A stretch of DNA of 8,537 nt from Pseudomonadota bacterium (GCA_023416335.1 JAEZHY010000305.1:1-8537); one strand, 5' to 3'; shown: positions 1 through 6,123, numbered from the stretch's first letter. Numbers and translations are program-made. Notes: generated from the letters alone by a model not told the origin.

Positions 1-500
1 CTGTTGGCCACTTCGAGCGGGTCGTCCTCTTTGGCCTGAAGTTTGCCCAGAATGTTATCCTTTTCTCTGGCCACATCGGATGCGGGAAATGAAGGCGAGG
101 TGACCAACTCCAGGAAAAGCCCGAGGCCGTCGTCCAGGTCCTTTTTCAGCATCTGCATGCCGACTGTCGCAAAATCCTTTTTGCATTCCGCTTCCAGATT
201 GGCGCCAAGGAAGTCAAGCCTTTCATTGATCCGGTCAAATGAGAGGTTTTTTGTCCCAAGCAGGATCGACTTCACCGTAAGGTTGGCCAGTCCTTTCTTG
301 TCCTGCGGATCGCGCCAGGAACCGGCCGATATGAGAAGTTCGAACGTGACTACGGGAATGGAATGGTCCTGGAACACGACCAGCGCCGGCCCATTCGGAA
401 GAGCCATCCTCTCCATGGGAGGCATGGCCAGGCTGCGGGCAAGGGGAAGAAACGAAATGACCAGGAGGGACATGATGCCGATGAAGATTCTGATATTCAT
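1..500 (-). CDS. M16 family peptidase-like protein, non-catalytic partner subunit (3' end off window)
   Basis: The first 166 codons are visible, read from an ATG at 498-500; the reading frame stays open to the window edge, so the C-terminal part is missing. Residues 1-25 form a typical signal peptide (basic start, hydrophobic core, alanine-rich end), which points to export to the periplasm or outer membrane. The mature part aligns with the N-terminal M16 fold. Where active members carry GLAHLLEH, this protein reads GLANLTVK (residues 70-77), so both zinc-binding histidines and the catalytic glutamate are lost. In M16 two-subunit peptidases one partner is typically inactive like this and completes the substrate chamber. 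The catalytic partner is the next gene upstream, but 369 nt of repeats lie between them. The ribosome site is weak (CCGGAA). A TATACT box at 529-534 could serve as a local -10, without a clear -35. Family assignment is firm; substrate is unknown. Confidence 0.88.
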   Translation of the reverse strand, partial: MNIRIFIGIMSLLVISFLPLARSLAMPPMERMALPNGPALVVFQDHSIPVVTFELLISAGSWRDPQDKKGLANLTVKSILLGTKNLSFDRINERLDFLGANLEAECKKDFATVGMQMLKKDLDDGLGLFLELVTSPSFPASDVAREKDNILGKLQAKEDDPLEVAN

Positions 501-560
501 GATTTATTCCGGTCCATCAGATGATTCGAGTATACGAAATTCCATCTCCGTTTATCGGAG

Positions 561-597
561 CCCGGCGCGGTCAGGAAACCGCGCCTTAACCGCCGGG
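561..597. repeat. GC-rich hairpin repeat, family 1, copy 1
   Basis: GGCGCGGT (564-571) and ACCGCGCC (578-585) form a perfect 8-bp stem around a CAGGAA loop. A second, alternative inverted repeat overlaps it: CCCGGCG (561-567) with CGCCGGG (591-597). Positions 562-590 match 7150-7178 at 25 of 29 bases, and the stem sequence recurs at 6100-6123. Confidence 0.75.
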
Positions 598-653
598 TGA
601 TGAGCCTAGTGAAGACATTCGTTCCTGATGCCATCCGGCCTGCGGCAGCGACG

Positions 654-760
654 GTAGGGTGGGCCCCCCGGTATTTGGGGTGCCCACCACCCGGCCATCC
701 CGATGAACCATGATCCAAGGGGACGGACGGTGGGCACGGTGAAGCTTGTACCCACCCTAC
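654..760. repeat. 107-nt nested palindromic element
   Basis: The outer arms are perfect: GTAGGGTGGG (654-663) and CCCACCCTAC (751-760). Inside them lies a second perfect pair, GTGCCCACC (680-688) and GGTGGGCAC (729-737), correctly nested. The size and complementary ends fit a MITE-like or REP-type palindrome, but no target-site duplication is obvious. A related GGGTGGGCACC segment occurs at 7003-7013. Confidence 0.65.
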
Positions 761-761
761 G

Positions 762-851
762 CCTGGTTCCCGGGCATTTATGACGGAACCCCCAATCACG
801 TCATCCCGGCAGTGTTTTTGAGCCGGGATCCAGAGTTTGTAAGGTCTTGAA
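762..851. repeat. Dispersed ~89-nt repeat, family 2, copy A
   Basis: Aligned by eye, this matches the reverse complement of 7278-7365 with ten differences, including two single-base gaps, over about 90 nt. Its core is a perfect hairpin, ATCCCGGC (803-810) with GCCGGGAT (822-829), around an 11-nt loop. The core resembles the widespread proteobacterial GTCATYCCGGC...GCCGGGATCCAG intergenic palindromes. Confidence 0.8.
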
Positions 852-869
852 CCGCTTCAAATCGGGGCA

Positions 870-2264
870 TCACTTCTCCCACTGCAATTCCGTACGGAGC
901 CGGATGGATTTCTCCCTTGCTCCACCCGACGGGGCGGGGGCCTTTTCAGGAGGCCCCGTCGGAACGAGTATGCCGACATTCCGATTATTTTCCGTAAAAT
1001 ACCGGGCGGCCACGCGCTGCACATCTTCCGGTGTGACGCTTCGGATCGAGGGTACATATTTTTGTATGTCCGACCACTCGGAGGATATTTCGTATTGCGC
1101 GAGATTCTCGGCCAGGGAAAAAAGCGAATCCTGGTCGAAAACAAAGGAGGCCTCGAGTTGGTTCTTCGCCTTTTCGAGTTCGCGGGGATCGACGGCAATC
1201 GTCTTCAGCGCCTCGAGTTCCTCGTAAATCTCCTTTTCCACCTCGGTCATCTCTTTACCCGGCAGGACCGAAGCGGAAATATAAAACAGGCTCGGGTCCT
1301 GAGTGACAAGCGAGTAATCCGCCGAGACTTCGACCGCCAGCGCTTTCCCGCGGACCAGCCGCTCGTAGAGCCGGGAGCTTTTCCCCTCCGACAGAATTGC
1401 CCGTATTACGTCCAGCACATAACTGTCCCGATCCCGTACGTTGGGAACATGCCAGGCGACAATGATACTGGCAAGTTGGGCAGGTCGCCGGACCAGTATC
1501 CTCCTCTCGCCGGTCTGTGGCGGGTCCTGGATGAGGTACTGCTTTTTGGGCGTGCCGCTCGGAATCCCGCCGAATGCTTTCTCGATGCGGGGAAGGAGTT
1601 CCTCTTTTTTGAAATCTCCGGTCACTACTATAAAGGCGTTCGAGGGATTGTAATAATCGGAATAGAATGCGTGAACGTCATCGAGAGTAAGGCGCTCGAT
1701 GTCCTCCGGCCAGCCTACAACAGGCCAGCGATAGGGCTGAGACTGGTAGGCCGCGGCTTCCAGTTGCTCGAGCAAAAACGCCTGCGGATTATCGTCGGTC
1801 CGCATCCTTCGCTCTTCGATTACGACCATCCGCTCCGTCAGGAAATCGCTCTCCCTGAGGACCAGATTTTGCATCCTGTCCGATTCGAGTTCCAAAGACA
1901 CGCCAATCCTGTCCGAGGCCATCGTTTCGAAGTAAGCGGCAAAATCGTGTGAGGTAAATGCGTTCTCCTCGCCTCCGTTCTCGTTGATGATTCTTGTAAA
2001 TTCAGCACCGCTGACCTTATTGGTGCCCTTGAACATCATGTGTTCGAGGAGGTGCGCCAGCCCTGTCTTGCCGACACGCTCATTGCGCGCGCCTGCCCGG
2101 TACCAGACCTGAAAGGAAGTGAGGGGCGCCTTGTGATTTTCGAGCAGGATTACCTTGAGGCCGTTTGAAAGGCGGGCTTCGGCGGCATCCTTGAAAGCCT
2201 GCCCGAAGCAGAGGGAAGGAAGGAAGCAGAGGGAAATTGCCAAAAAAAGACCGATTGTCTTCAA
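870..2264 (-). CDS. M16 family zinc metallopeptidase, catalytic subunit
   Basis: This 464-residue protein is an exported insulinase/mitochondrial-processing-peptidase-type M16 peptidase. A signal peptide spans about residues 1-22. The inverted zinc motif HLLEH is at 71-75 (H71 and H75 as zinc ligands, E74 as base), and the distal acidic ligand falls in the IEERR stretch at 149-153. The second M16 domain follows, with the usual arginine/tyrosine-rich region. Length is normal for a one-chain M16 half of a two-subunit enzyme; the inactive partner lies downstream on the same strand. The start is TTG (2262-2264): a GGAG box (complement of 2273-2276) sits 8 nt upstream, and no in-frame ATG lies between it and the preceding stop. 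The product probably degrades peptides in the envelope; the actual substrate cannot be read from sequence. Confidence 0.93.
   Translation of the reverse strand: MKTIGLFLAISLCFLPSLCFGQAFKDAAEARLSNGLKVILLENHKAPLTSFQVWYRAGARNERVGKTGLAHLLEHMMFKGTNKVSGAEFTRIINENGGEENAFTSHDFAAYFETMASDRIGVSLELESDRMQNLVLRESDFLTERMVVIEERRMRTDDNPQAFLLEQLEAAAYQSQPYRWPVVGWPEDIERLTLDDVHAFYSDYYNPSNAFIVVTGDFKKEELLPRIEKAFGGIPSGTPKKQYLIQDPPQTGERRILVRRPAQLASIIVAWHVPNVRDRDSYVLDVIRAILSEGKSSRLYERLVRGKALAVEVSADYSLVTQDPSLFYISASVLPGKEMTEVEKEIYEELEALKTIAVDPRELEKAKNQLEASFVFDQDSLFSLAENLAQYEISSEWSDIQKYVPSIRSVTPEDVQRVAARYFTENNRNVGILVPTGPPEKAPAPSGGAREKSIRLRTELQWEK
926..962. repeat. Inverted repeat inside the 3' end of the catalytic M16 gene
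   Basis: CCGACGGGGC (926-935) and GCCCCGTCGG (953-962) are a perfect 10-bp pair with a 17-nt loop, in the codons for the proline/glycine-rich C-terminal tail. A strong RNA hairpin is expected. No T-tract follows, so a terminator role is not supported; it could affect 3' stability. Confidence 0.5.
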
Positions 2265-2272
2265 GATCGGGA

Positions 2273-2276
2273 CTCC
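2273..2276 (-). promoter_or_regulatory. Ribosome binding site that decides a TTG start
   Basis: The minus strand reads GGAG here, followed by 8 nt and then TTG. With no alternative ATG or GTG between the upstream in-frame stop and this point, it supports TTG as the initiation codon of the catalytic M16 gene. Confidence 0.6.
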
Positions 2277-2322
2277 GTGCCGCGTAATGGGTTTACGGCC
2301 TGCCGGCCGGCCTTCATTCTTT

Positions 2323-2337
2323 CAGAATCGAATTCTG
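2323..2337. promoter_or_regulatory. Perfect inverted repeat, candidate operator
   Basis: CAGAAT (2323-2328) and ATTCTG (2332-2337) are separated by CGA. The site lies just downstream of the proposed -10 box of the M16 promoter, where a bound repressor would block initiation. No matching regulator is in the window, and a 6-bp palindrome can occur by chance. Confidence 0.35.
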
Positions 2338-2341
2338 ATTC

Positions 2342-2369
2342 ACAATAAGAATCGACGCAACAAATGCAA
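2342..2369 (-). promoter_or_regulatory. Candidate sigma70 promoter for the M16 genes
   Basis: On the minus strand TTGCAT (2364-2369) is followed after 16 nt by TATTGT (2342-2347); each box matches the consensus at four of six positions. The -35 box abuts that of the divergent promoter at 2370-2375. This is the only plausible pair I found between the two genes on this strand. Confidence 0.3.
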
Positions 2370-2397
2370 TTGAATGTAAGCCGATCTTGAGTAATAT
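2370..2397 (+). promoter_or_regulatory. Candidate sigma70 promoter for the b5/DUF2231-Usp pair
   Basis: TTGAAT (2370-2375), a 16-nt spacer and TATAAT-like TAATAT (2392-2397). It would give a leader of roughly 110 nt before the ATG at 2516. Confidence 0.4.
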
Positions 2398-2404
2398 CGC
2401 AATT

Positions 2405-2468
2405 GTCCCGGGCGGCTTCATTCTTATCTTCAAGCTCATCAGGAGCCGGGCATCGGGACTGATGAAGC
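2405..2468 (+). other. Leader segment with potential pseudoknot
   Basis: GTCCCG (2405-2410) can pair with CGGGAC (2454-2459), and GCTTCAT (2415-2421) with ATGAAGC (2462-2468). The two helices interlock rather than nest, which is the topology of an H-type pseudoknot. A small GCTC/GAGC hairpin (2434-2446) fits within the long loop. It does not match a riboswitch class I recognise, and the pairings may be fortuitous. Confidence 0.25.
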
Positions 2469-2515
2469 ATTACATATCTACGGACAGGAATAAACAAGAA
2501 GGGGGATGAGCAGAA

Positions 2516-3229
2516 ATGCAGGAACTTAGTCCGGAAGAACTTGCCGATAAAAACGGCCGGGATGGAAAACCCGTCTACATTGCTTACCAGGGAAAGATCT
2601 ACGACGTCAGCCAGAGCAAGCTCTGGAAAACGGGCACGCACATGAAGCGCCATCCTTCCGGGAAAGACCTCACCACGGACCTGGGCGCAGCCCCGCACGG
2701 AGCGGAAGTTCTGGATCGCTATCCCCAGGTCGGAACGGTCAAAGAGGAAGTTCAGCCGGTTGTGAAGCTCGCAGCTTTCCTGGAACCCCTGTTCAGACGA
2801 TTTCCGTTTCTTCGCAGGCACCCGCATCCCATGACCGTTCATTTTCCGATCGTGTTCATGCTTGCAGCCCCGTTCTTCACAGTACTATACCTTCTGACCG
2901 GCAATGCCGGATTCGAGACGACCGCGTTCTACTGCGTCGCCGCGGGAATGCTCTTTACCCCTCTCGCGATGTCGACCGGCTTTATATCCTGGCAGGTGAA
3001 CTATATGGGCAGGCCGATGAGGGCCGTGGACATCAAAATTCCCGCATCATTCCTTATGCTCGTCGTTTCTATTGCCGTATTTCGCTGGCGGCAGGTAGTT
3101 CCCGATATAATGACCAATTTCAGGGCCATCAGCATTATTTATTTGTTGCTCATCCTTTCTCTTTCCCCTATGGTCGCTGTAATAGGCTGGTTCGGCGCTA
3201 AAATGACTTTTCCACTTGAAAAGGAATAA
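2516..3229 (+). CDS. Cytochrome b5-like heme-binding domain fused to DUF2231-type membrane domain
   Basis: The 237-residue product has two parts. Residues 1-80 are a compact cytochrome b5-like domain: YQGKIYDVS at 24-32, then GTHMKRHPSGKDL at 40-52 and APHG at 59-62. Histidines 42, 46 and 61 are the candidate heme ligands, 46 and 61 being the best match to the family pattern. From residue 102 a DUF2231-type domain starts with HPHPMTVHFP, followed by four predicted membrane helices at about 108-127, 136-157, 174-190 and 203-225. There is no signal peptide, so the heme domain probably faces the cytoplasm. I infer a membrane-anchored b-type electron carrier; the redox partner is unknown. The ATG is preceded by a purine-rich GGGGGA about 8 nt upstream. 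The downstream Usp gene begins 49 nt later on the same strand. Confidence 0.85.
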   Translation: MQELSPEELADKNGRDGKPVYIAYQGKIYDVSQSKLWKTGTHMKRHPSGKDLTTDLGAAPHGAEVLDRYPQVGTVKEEVQPVVKLAAFLEPLFRRFPFLRRHPHPMTVHFPIVFMLAAPFFTVLYLLTGNAGFETTAFYCVAAGMLFTPLAMSTGFISWQVNYMGRPMRAVDIKIPASFLMLVVSIAVFRWRQVVPDIMTNFRAISIIYLLLILSLSPMVAVIGWFGAKMTFPLEKE

Positions 3230-3278
3230 CCTGTTCGCTTCTGCGTCGGTGTTTTCCATTTCCAGTGAGGGAGGAAGA

Positions 3279-4217
3279 ATGGAACGGGAGCGTAACAAAA
3301 TATTGGTTGCTGTTGATGGGTCCGAAAATACCCATGAGCTTGTGGATTATCTGAGCGGGGTGATCCCTGCCCAGGAAACGGAGCTGGTCCTGTTCCACGT
3401 TCTCGGGAAGGTGCCGGATTCTTTTTGGGACTGGGAAAAGGATCCGCTCACTCCGCGTCACCTCGACCATTTGAAAAAATGGGAAATAGAGCGGGAAAAA
3501 CAAGTCCGCAACCTGATGCGAAATATTCGCCAGCAGTTTGCCAATATCGGAATGCCCGAATATTCCATCATGATCAGCATACAGAAGGTAAAGGAAGGAA
3601 TTGCAAGAGACCTTCTGGCCGAAGCTCAGCGAGGATATGACGCTGTCCTGATGGGCCGGAGAGGCATTGGCTCGGGAGACCAGGTACTCGGGAGCACCGC
3701 AGCCAAAATGGCGGCCAAACTTGAATCGACCAGCCTGTGGCTCGTGGGCGGAAGGCCGCGGCACGGCAGGATCATGATAGCCATGGATTCCTCCGAAATG
3801 GCCATGCGGGCCGTCGAACACGTCGGAAAGATGGTCAACACCTCCAATCATGCGATCATGCTCGTCCATGTTGTGCGCGGCATTTCGGTCACAGCTGCCG
3901 GCAAGGAGAAAATATTCCCCGAAGAATACCGCCAGCGTCTGCTGGAGGAAGCCGAAAACCAGATCAAGCCCGCATTCGACAAGGCGGTCCAGATCCTTGT
4001 TTCCGCGGGGATCAAACGGGAGAAGATCTCCACAAAGGTAATCTCCGGGGTTGCCAGCCGCGCCGGCGCAATTTTTCAGGAAGCTTTAGACGAGGGATAC
4101 GGCACTGTTGCTGTTGGAAGGAAAGGACTTTCCAACGTAGGTGAATTCGATATGGGCAGGGTGACGAGCAAACTGCTGCAATTATCCGGGGGAGTGGCAC
4201 TCTGGGTGATCAGTTGA
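3279..4217 (+). CDS. Universal stress protein with two tandem UspA domains
   Basis: This is a 312-residue cytoplasmic protein made of two UspA folds, at about residues 6-157 and 162-312. Each begins with the family's beta-strand plus aspartate (KILVAVDGS with D13; RIMIAMDSS with D170). Usp proteins that bind ATP use G-x2-G-x9-G-(S/T). The first domain has G126, G129 and G138-S139, but with eight rather than nine residues in the gap. The second has G280, G283 and G293 with the right spacing but R294 in place of S/T. ATP binding is therefore uncertain, especially in the second half. I chose ATG 3279 because GGAGG lies at 3270-3274; an in-frame ATG at 3216 would overlap the previous gene and add residues unrelated to the fold. 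It is probably co-transcribed with the b5/DUF2231 gene. Confidence 0.92.
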   Translation: MERERNKILVAVDGSENTHELVDYLSGVIPAQETELVLFHVLGKVPDSFWDWEKDPLTPRHLDHLKKWEIEREKQVRNLMRNIRQQFANIGMPEYSIMISIQKVKEGIARDLLAEAQRGYDAVLMGRRGIGSGDQVLGSTAAKMAAKLESTSLWLVGGRPRHGRIMIAMDSSEMAMRAVEHVGKMVNTSNHAIMLVHVVRGISVTAAGKEKIFPEEYRQRLLEEAENQIKPAFDKAVQILVSAGIKREKISTKVISGVASRAGAIFQEALDEGYGTVAVGRKGLSNVGEFDMGRVTSKLLQLSGGVALWVIS

Positions 4218-4221
4218 TCAC
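4206..4221. repeat. Short palindrome overlapping the Usp stop codon
   Basis: GTGATCA (4206-4212) and TGATCAC (4215-4221) are a perfect 7-bp pair with a 2-nt spacer, and the TGA stop lies in the right arm. No T-tract follows, so it is not a standard terminator; as DNA it could be a protein-binding site. Confidence 0.35.
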
Positions 4222-4345
4222 GCTGCCGGTTTTCGGTTGGACAGGATTCAAGCGGCGCGAAAGCATGATTCCCAGATCTGAGCAGCTCGAAAATCTTTTG
4301 CAGCATTTCTCTTTCAGCCGGGTTTTTACTAATTTCTCTCCCTTT

Positions 4346-4421
4346 AAGTTTATTACTCCAGTATAATCCCGCTCCTGCCGATAAGGTGGGGTAAGGATAC
4401 GTCTGATCCGGCAGTAAACTT
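4346..4421. other. Possible structured RNA or regulatory element with stacked inverted repeats
   Basis: AAGTTTA (4346-4352) is complementary to TAAACTT (4415-4421). Directly inside the right arm, CGGCAG (4409-4414) pairs with CTGCCG (4375-4380). Together they give 13 pairs in nested order, with a 22-nt bulge on the left side only. The bulge holds a perfect TATAAT (4362-4367) with no clear -35. A small GGAT/ATCC hairpin (4396-4409) competes with the inner stem. Confidence 0.3.
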
Positions 4422-4506
4422 CCAGTCCCCGGCCTTGCTCACGCTCGAACCGAAACAGTTGTGGCCGTGATTGGAAGCTTTGCTATTCATTGAGATTTTC
4501 GCCCGG

Positions 4507-4535
4507 TTGAAAGACGGTATAAACCTTTGTATAAC
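4507..4535 (+). promoter_or_regulatory. Candidate sigma70 promoter for the diguanylate cyclase gene
   Basis: TTGAAA (4507-4512), an exact 17-nt spacer and TATAAC (4530-4535): five of six matches in each box. Transcription would begin near 4542, giving a leader of about 140 nt. Confidence 0.55.
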
Positions 4536-4684
4536 CCGAGACCCGGATGTAATCCGAAATAGTACGAAAAAAATCATTCCTTTGAAGACGTCCGGCCGCA
4601 AAGCTGAACTTTTCTGTTCCTGTGACCTCCGCGACTGGGGAATCTGGCAGTTCGATATTGAGTTTGGGTATTTGGAGAGGAAGA

Positions 4685-5977
4685 ATGAAACCGTTTCAGC
4701 GGCTATCCGAGCTCGTAATAGAGACCCTCAAGGAATTTTCCTTGGAGAAGCGGCCTCTGACGGTCGATTCGCTGTGCAATGCTCTTTCCGGCAGGACGGA
4801 ACTCTGCACTTTAATAGACTGCGGGTCCTCCCAGCCGGCCAAATTCGAGCCCGACTATCCTTCGAAGCAGATTGCCCGCGTTTCATTGAAGAACGACAAA
4901 CCTTTGCCGAAAGCGGATTTCTCACTATTTCGCGATGTTCGAGATACTTTGAAAAGAGCTCTTGACGAGTTGGAACCGATTGCCAGGGACGACGGCGCTC
5001 AACGAGCCTCAGAGGTTCAACAGCATCTCGAAACCTGTCACACAATGGAAGCCCTGGCGCAGCACGGAGATGACTTCGTCGAAACAATCAGGCTCAACGT
5101 CGGCCGAGCAGTCGAACAAATCAATATCGCCAACGAATTCCTGTCCGAACTCAGCGAAAACCTCATGGAAATGGAAAAAGAACTCTTTTCCTACCAGAAC
5201 CATAATCGCGAGACATTTCTGCTGCATGACAAATTCTGCGACAACCTTCTTTCGCACACCGAGGAAATGAACCAGGCCGTTAATGCTTCCAAGGGGCTCG
5301 AAGAAGCGCGCAATTCCATCTCCTCCAGATTATCAGTCATCGGAAAAGCCATCGAGATAAAGCGCAAAGAGGATGAGACACGCCAGCAGGAGGCGGACTC
5401 AAAAATCGCCGAGCTTCAGACCAGCGTACGCAATTACAACGAAGAAATCCTGGAAGTAACCGAAAGAGCCAACGCTCTCGAAAAAGAGATTCTGCTCGAC
5501 TCCCTTATGGAAATCCACAACCGCAGGGCTTACGACATTCAGATCCGCGAGAGCCTCAGGAATTATCGCCGCACGGGGCGGATCTTCAGCCTGCTGTTGA
5601 TCGACGTCGACCATTTCAAGGCCATTAACGACAAGTACGGACATCGTGCAGGAGACAAGTGCCTGCAGGAAATAGCAAAAATGGTCGGAGCTTCCCTTCG
5701 CGGCACGGACTTCCTGGCGCGTTACGGGGGCGAAGAACTTGTAGCCATTCTCGAAGCGACTCGCGCGCCTGATGCCCAAAAGGCGGCGGAAAAAATACGG
5801 GCAACGATCGATAAGACCCGTTTCTATTATCAGGACGAGGTGATCCCTCTCACGATCAGCCTGGGAGTGACCGAGGTCGTACCAGCGGATACGGAACCGG
5901 AAATGCCGTTTGTCAGAGTGGATGAAGCGATGTACCAGGCAAAACGGGGAGGGCGAAATAAGGTTTGTTTGATTTAG
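4685..5977 (+). CDS. Diguanylate cyclase with soluble coiled-coil N-terminal region
   Basis: The 430-residue protein would make cyclic di-GMP from two GTP. The GGDEF domain covers about 270-430, opening with DSLMEIHNRRAY (272-283) and IDVDHFKAINDKYGH. The active-site signature is GGEEL (348-352), a functional-type GGEEF variant. Five residues before it RGTD (339-342) forms the RxxD inhibitory site, so product feedback is likely. The N-terminal 270 residues have no signal peptide or membrane helix. Residues 1-120 are unrecognised, and about 150-270 are charged and heptad-like, suggesting a coiled-coil dimerisation stalk. The input signal is unknown. I chose ATG 4685 because GGAGAGGAAGA precedes it; an upstream in-frame GTG at 4622 adds a non-conserved-looking stretch. 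No effector or phosphodiesterase is in the window. Confidence 0.93.
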   Translation: MKPFQRLSELVIETLKEFSLEKRPLTVDSLCNALSGRTELCTLIDCGSSQPAKFEPDYPSKQIARVSLKNDKPLPKADFSLFRDVRDTLKRALDELEPIARDDGAQRASEVQQHLETCHTMEALAQHGDDFVETIRLNVGRAVEQINIANEFLSELSENLMEMEKELFSYQNHNRETFLLHDKFCDNLLSHTEEMNQAVNASKGLEEARNSISSRLSVIGKAIEIKRKEDETRQQEADSKIAELQTSVRNYNEEILEVTERANALEKEILLDSLMEIHNRRAYDIQIRESLRNYRRTGRIFSLLLIDVDHFKAINDKYGHRAGDKCLQEIAKMVGASLRGTDFLARYGGEELVAILEATRAPDAQKAAEKIRATIDKTRFYYQDEVIPLTISLGVTEVVPADTEPEMPFVRVDEAMYQAKRGGRNKVCLI

Positions 5978-5981
5978 GAAA

Positions 5982-6009
5982 AGTGAACAGTGAGCGGTGA
6001 GCAGTGAAC
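5982..6009. repeat. Four-unit tandem heptanucleotide repeat
   Basis: Four contiguous 7-mers: AGTGAAC, AGTGAGC, GGTGAGC, AGTGAAC. The repeat starts 4 nt after the cyclase stop codon. Similar AGTGAGC-type heptads are scattered through the spacers of many bacterial genomes; copy number could vary by slippage. Confidence 0.75.
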
Positions 6010-6045
6010 TGAGGGGCTTATCGGAGACCGAATCCCTGAAGGGAA

Positions 6046-6072
6046 GGTCCCCAAGCCCGGAGCTTGAGAACC
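6046..6072. repeat. Imperfect hairpin of the CAAGC/GCTTG spacer-repeat type
   Basis: GGTCCCCAAGC (6046-6056) pairs with GCTTGAGAACC (6062-6072) at nine of eleven positions around a CCGGA loop; the five pairs nearest the loop are perfect. It resembles the common GTTCCCAAGC...GCTTGGGAAC palindromes of bacterial spacers, with two decayed positions. Confidence 0.55.
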
Positions 6073-6099
6073 AGCGAGGGTTCAAATAAAATAGAGTAT

Positions 6100-6123
6100 C
6101 GGCGCGGTCTCCCGACCGCGCCG
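6100..6123. terminator. Strong GC hairpin between convergent genes, family 1, copy 2; possible bidirectional terminator
   Basis: CGGCGCGGTC (6100-6109) and GACCGCGCCG (6114-6123) form a perfect 10-bp stem with a TCCC tetraloop. It lies between the 3' ends of the cyclase and SYLF genes, the right place for a two-way terminator. Only TTT follows on the plus strand and the minus side reads ATACTCTATTTTA, so intrinsic termination is possible but not typical. The stem sequence equals that of the repeat at 564-585. Confidence 0.45.

Larger units (their letters stand above)
501..869. other. Non-coding spacer between the two M16 genes, filled with palindromic repeats
   Basis: I see no credible gene in these 369 nt. 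They hold three separate repeat units in a row: a GC-rich hairpin at 561-597, a 107-nt nested palindrome at 654-760 and a dispersed-repeat copy at 762-851. Paired M16 genes usually sit in a tight operon, so this looks like an operon spacer that has accumulated mobile-type palindromes. Confidence 0.7.
4218..4684. other. 467-nt spacer between Usp and diguanylate cyclase genes, no gene seen
   Basis: No reading frame here has both a start with a ribosome site and a recognisable product. The segment is more AT-rich than its flanks at 4320-4370. It contains a candidate nested stem at 4346-4421, a good promoter at 4507-4535 and a leader of about 140 nt before the cyclase ATG. The length and structure leave room for an unrecognised small RNA or leader element. 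Confidence 0.55.

Noticed and set aside
501..869. CRISPR array in the repeat-rich M16 spacer
   Set aside because: The repeats are palindromes of different sequence without regular spacing or unique spacers, and no cas gene is present.
1062..1952. 296-codon plus-strand open frame
   Set aside because: It is antisense to the catalytic M16 gene, whose zinc motif and domains are clear, and its translation shows no recognisable fold.
3216..3278. Upstream ATG extension of the Usp gene
   Set aside because: It overlaps the preceding gene, has no ribosome site and adds residues outside the UspA fold; ATG 3279 has GGAGG upstream.
3198..3869. 223-codon minus-strand open frame
   Set aside because: It lies opposite the Usp gene and gives no recognisable domain.
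4480..4498. Sigma54-type promoter (TTGG...TTGCT)
   Set aside because: The distance between the GG and GC dinucleotides is too short for the -24/-12 arrangement.
4541..4684. Cyclic di-GMP riboswitch (GEMM) ahead of the cyclase
   Set aside because: A CGCAAAGC string near 4598 resembles part of the GEMM core, but the GGCAAACC half and tetraloop receptor are not found upstream, so the class is not supported.
4471..4965. Open frame starting at TTG 4471
   Set aside because: It has no ribosome site, overlaps the cyclase start in another frame and resembles nothing I know.
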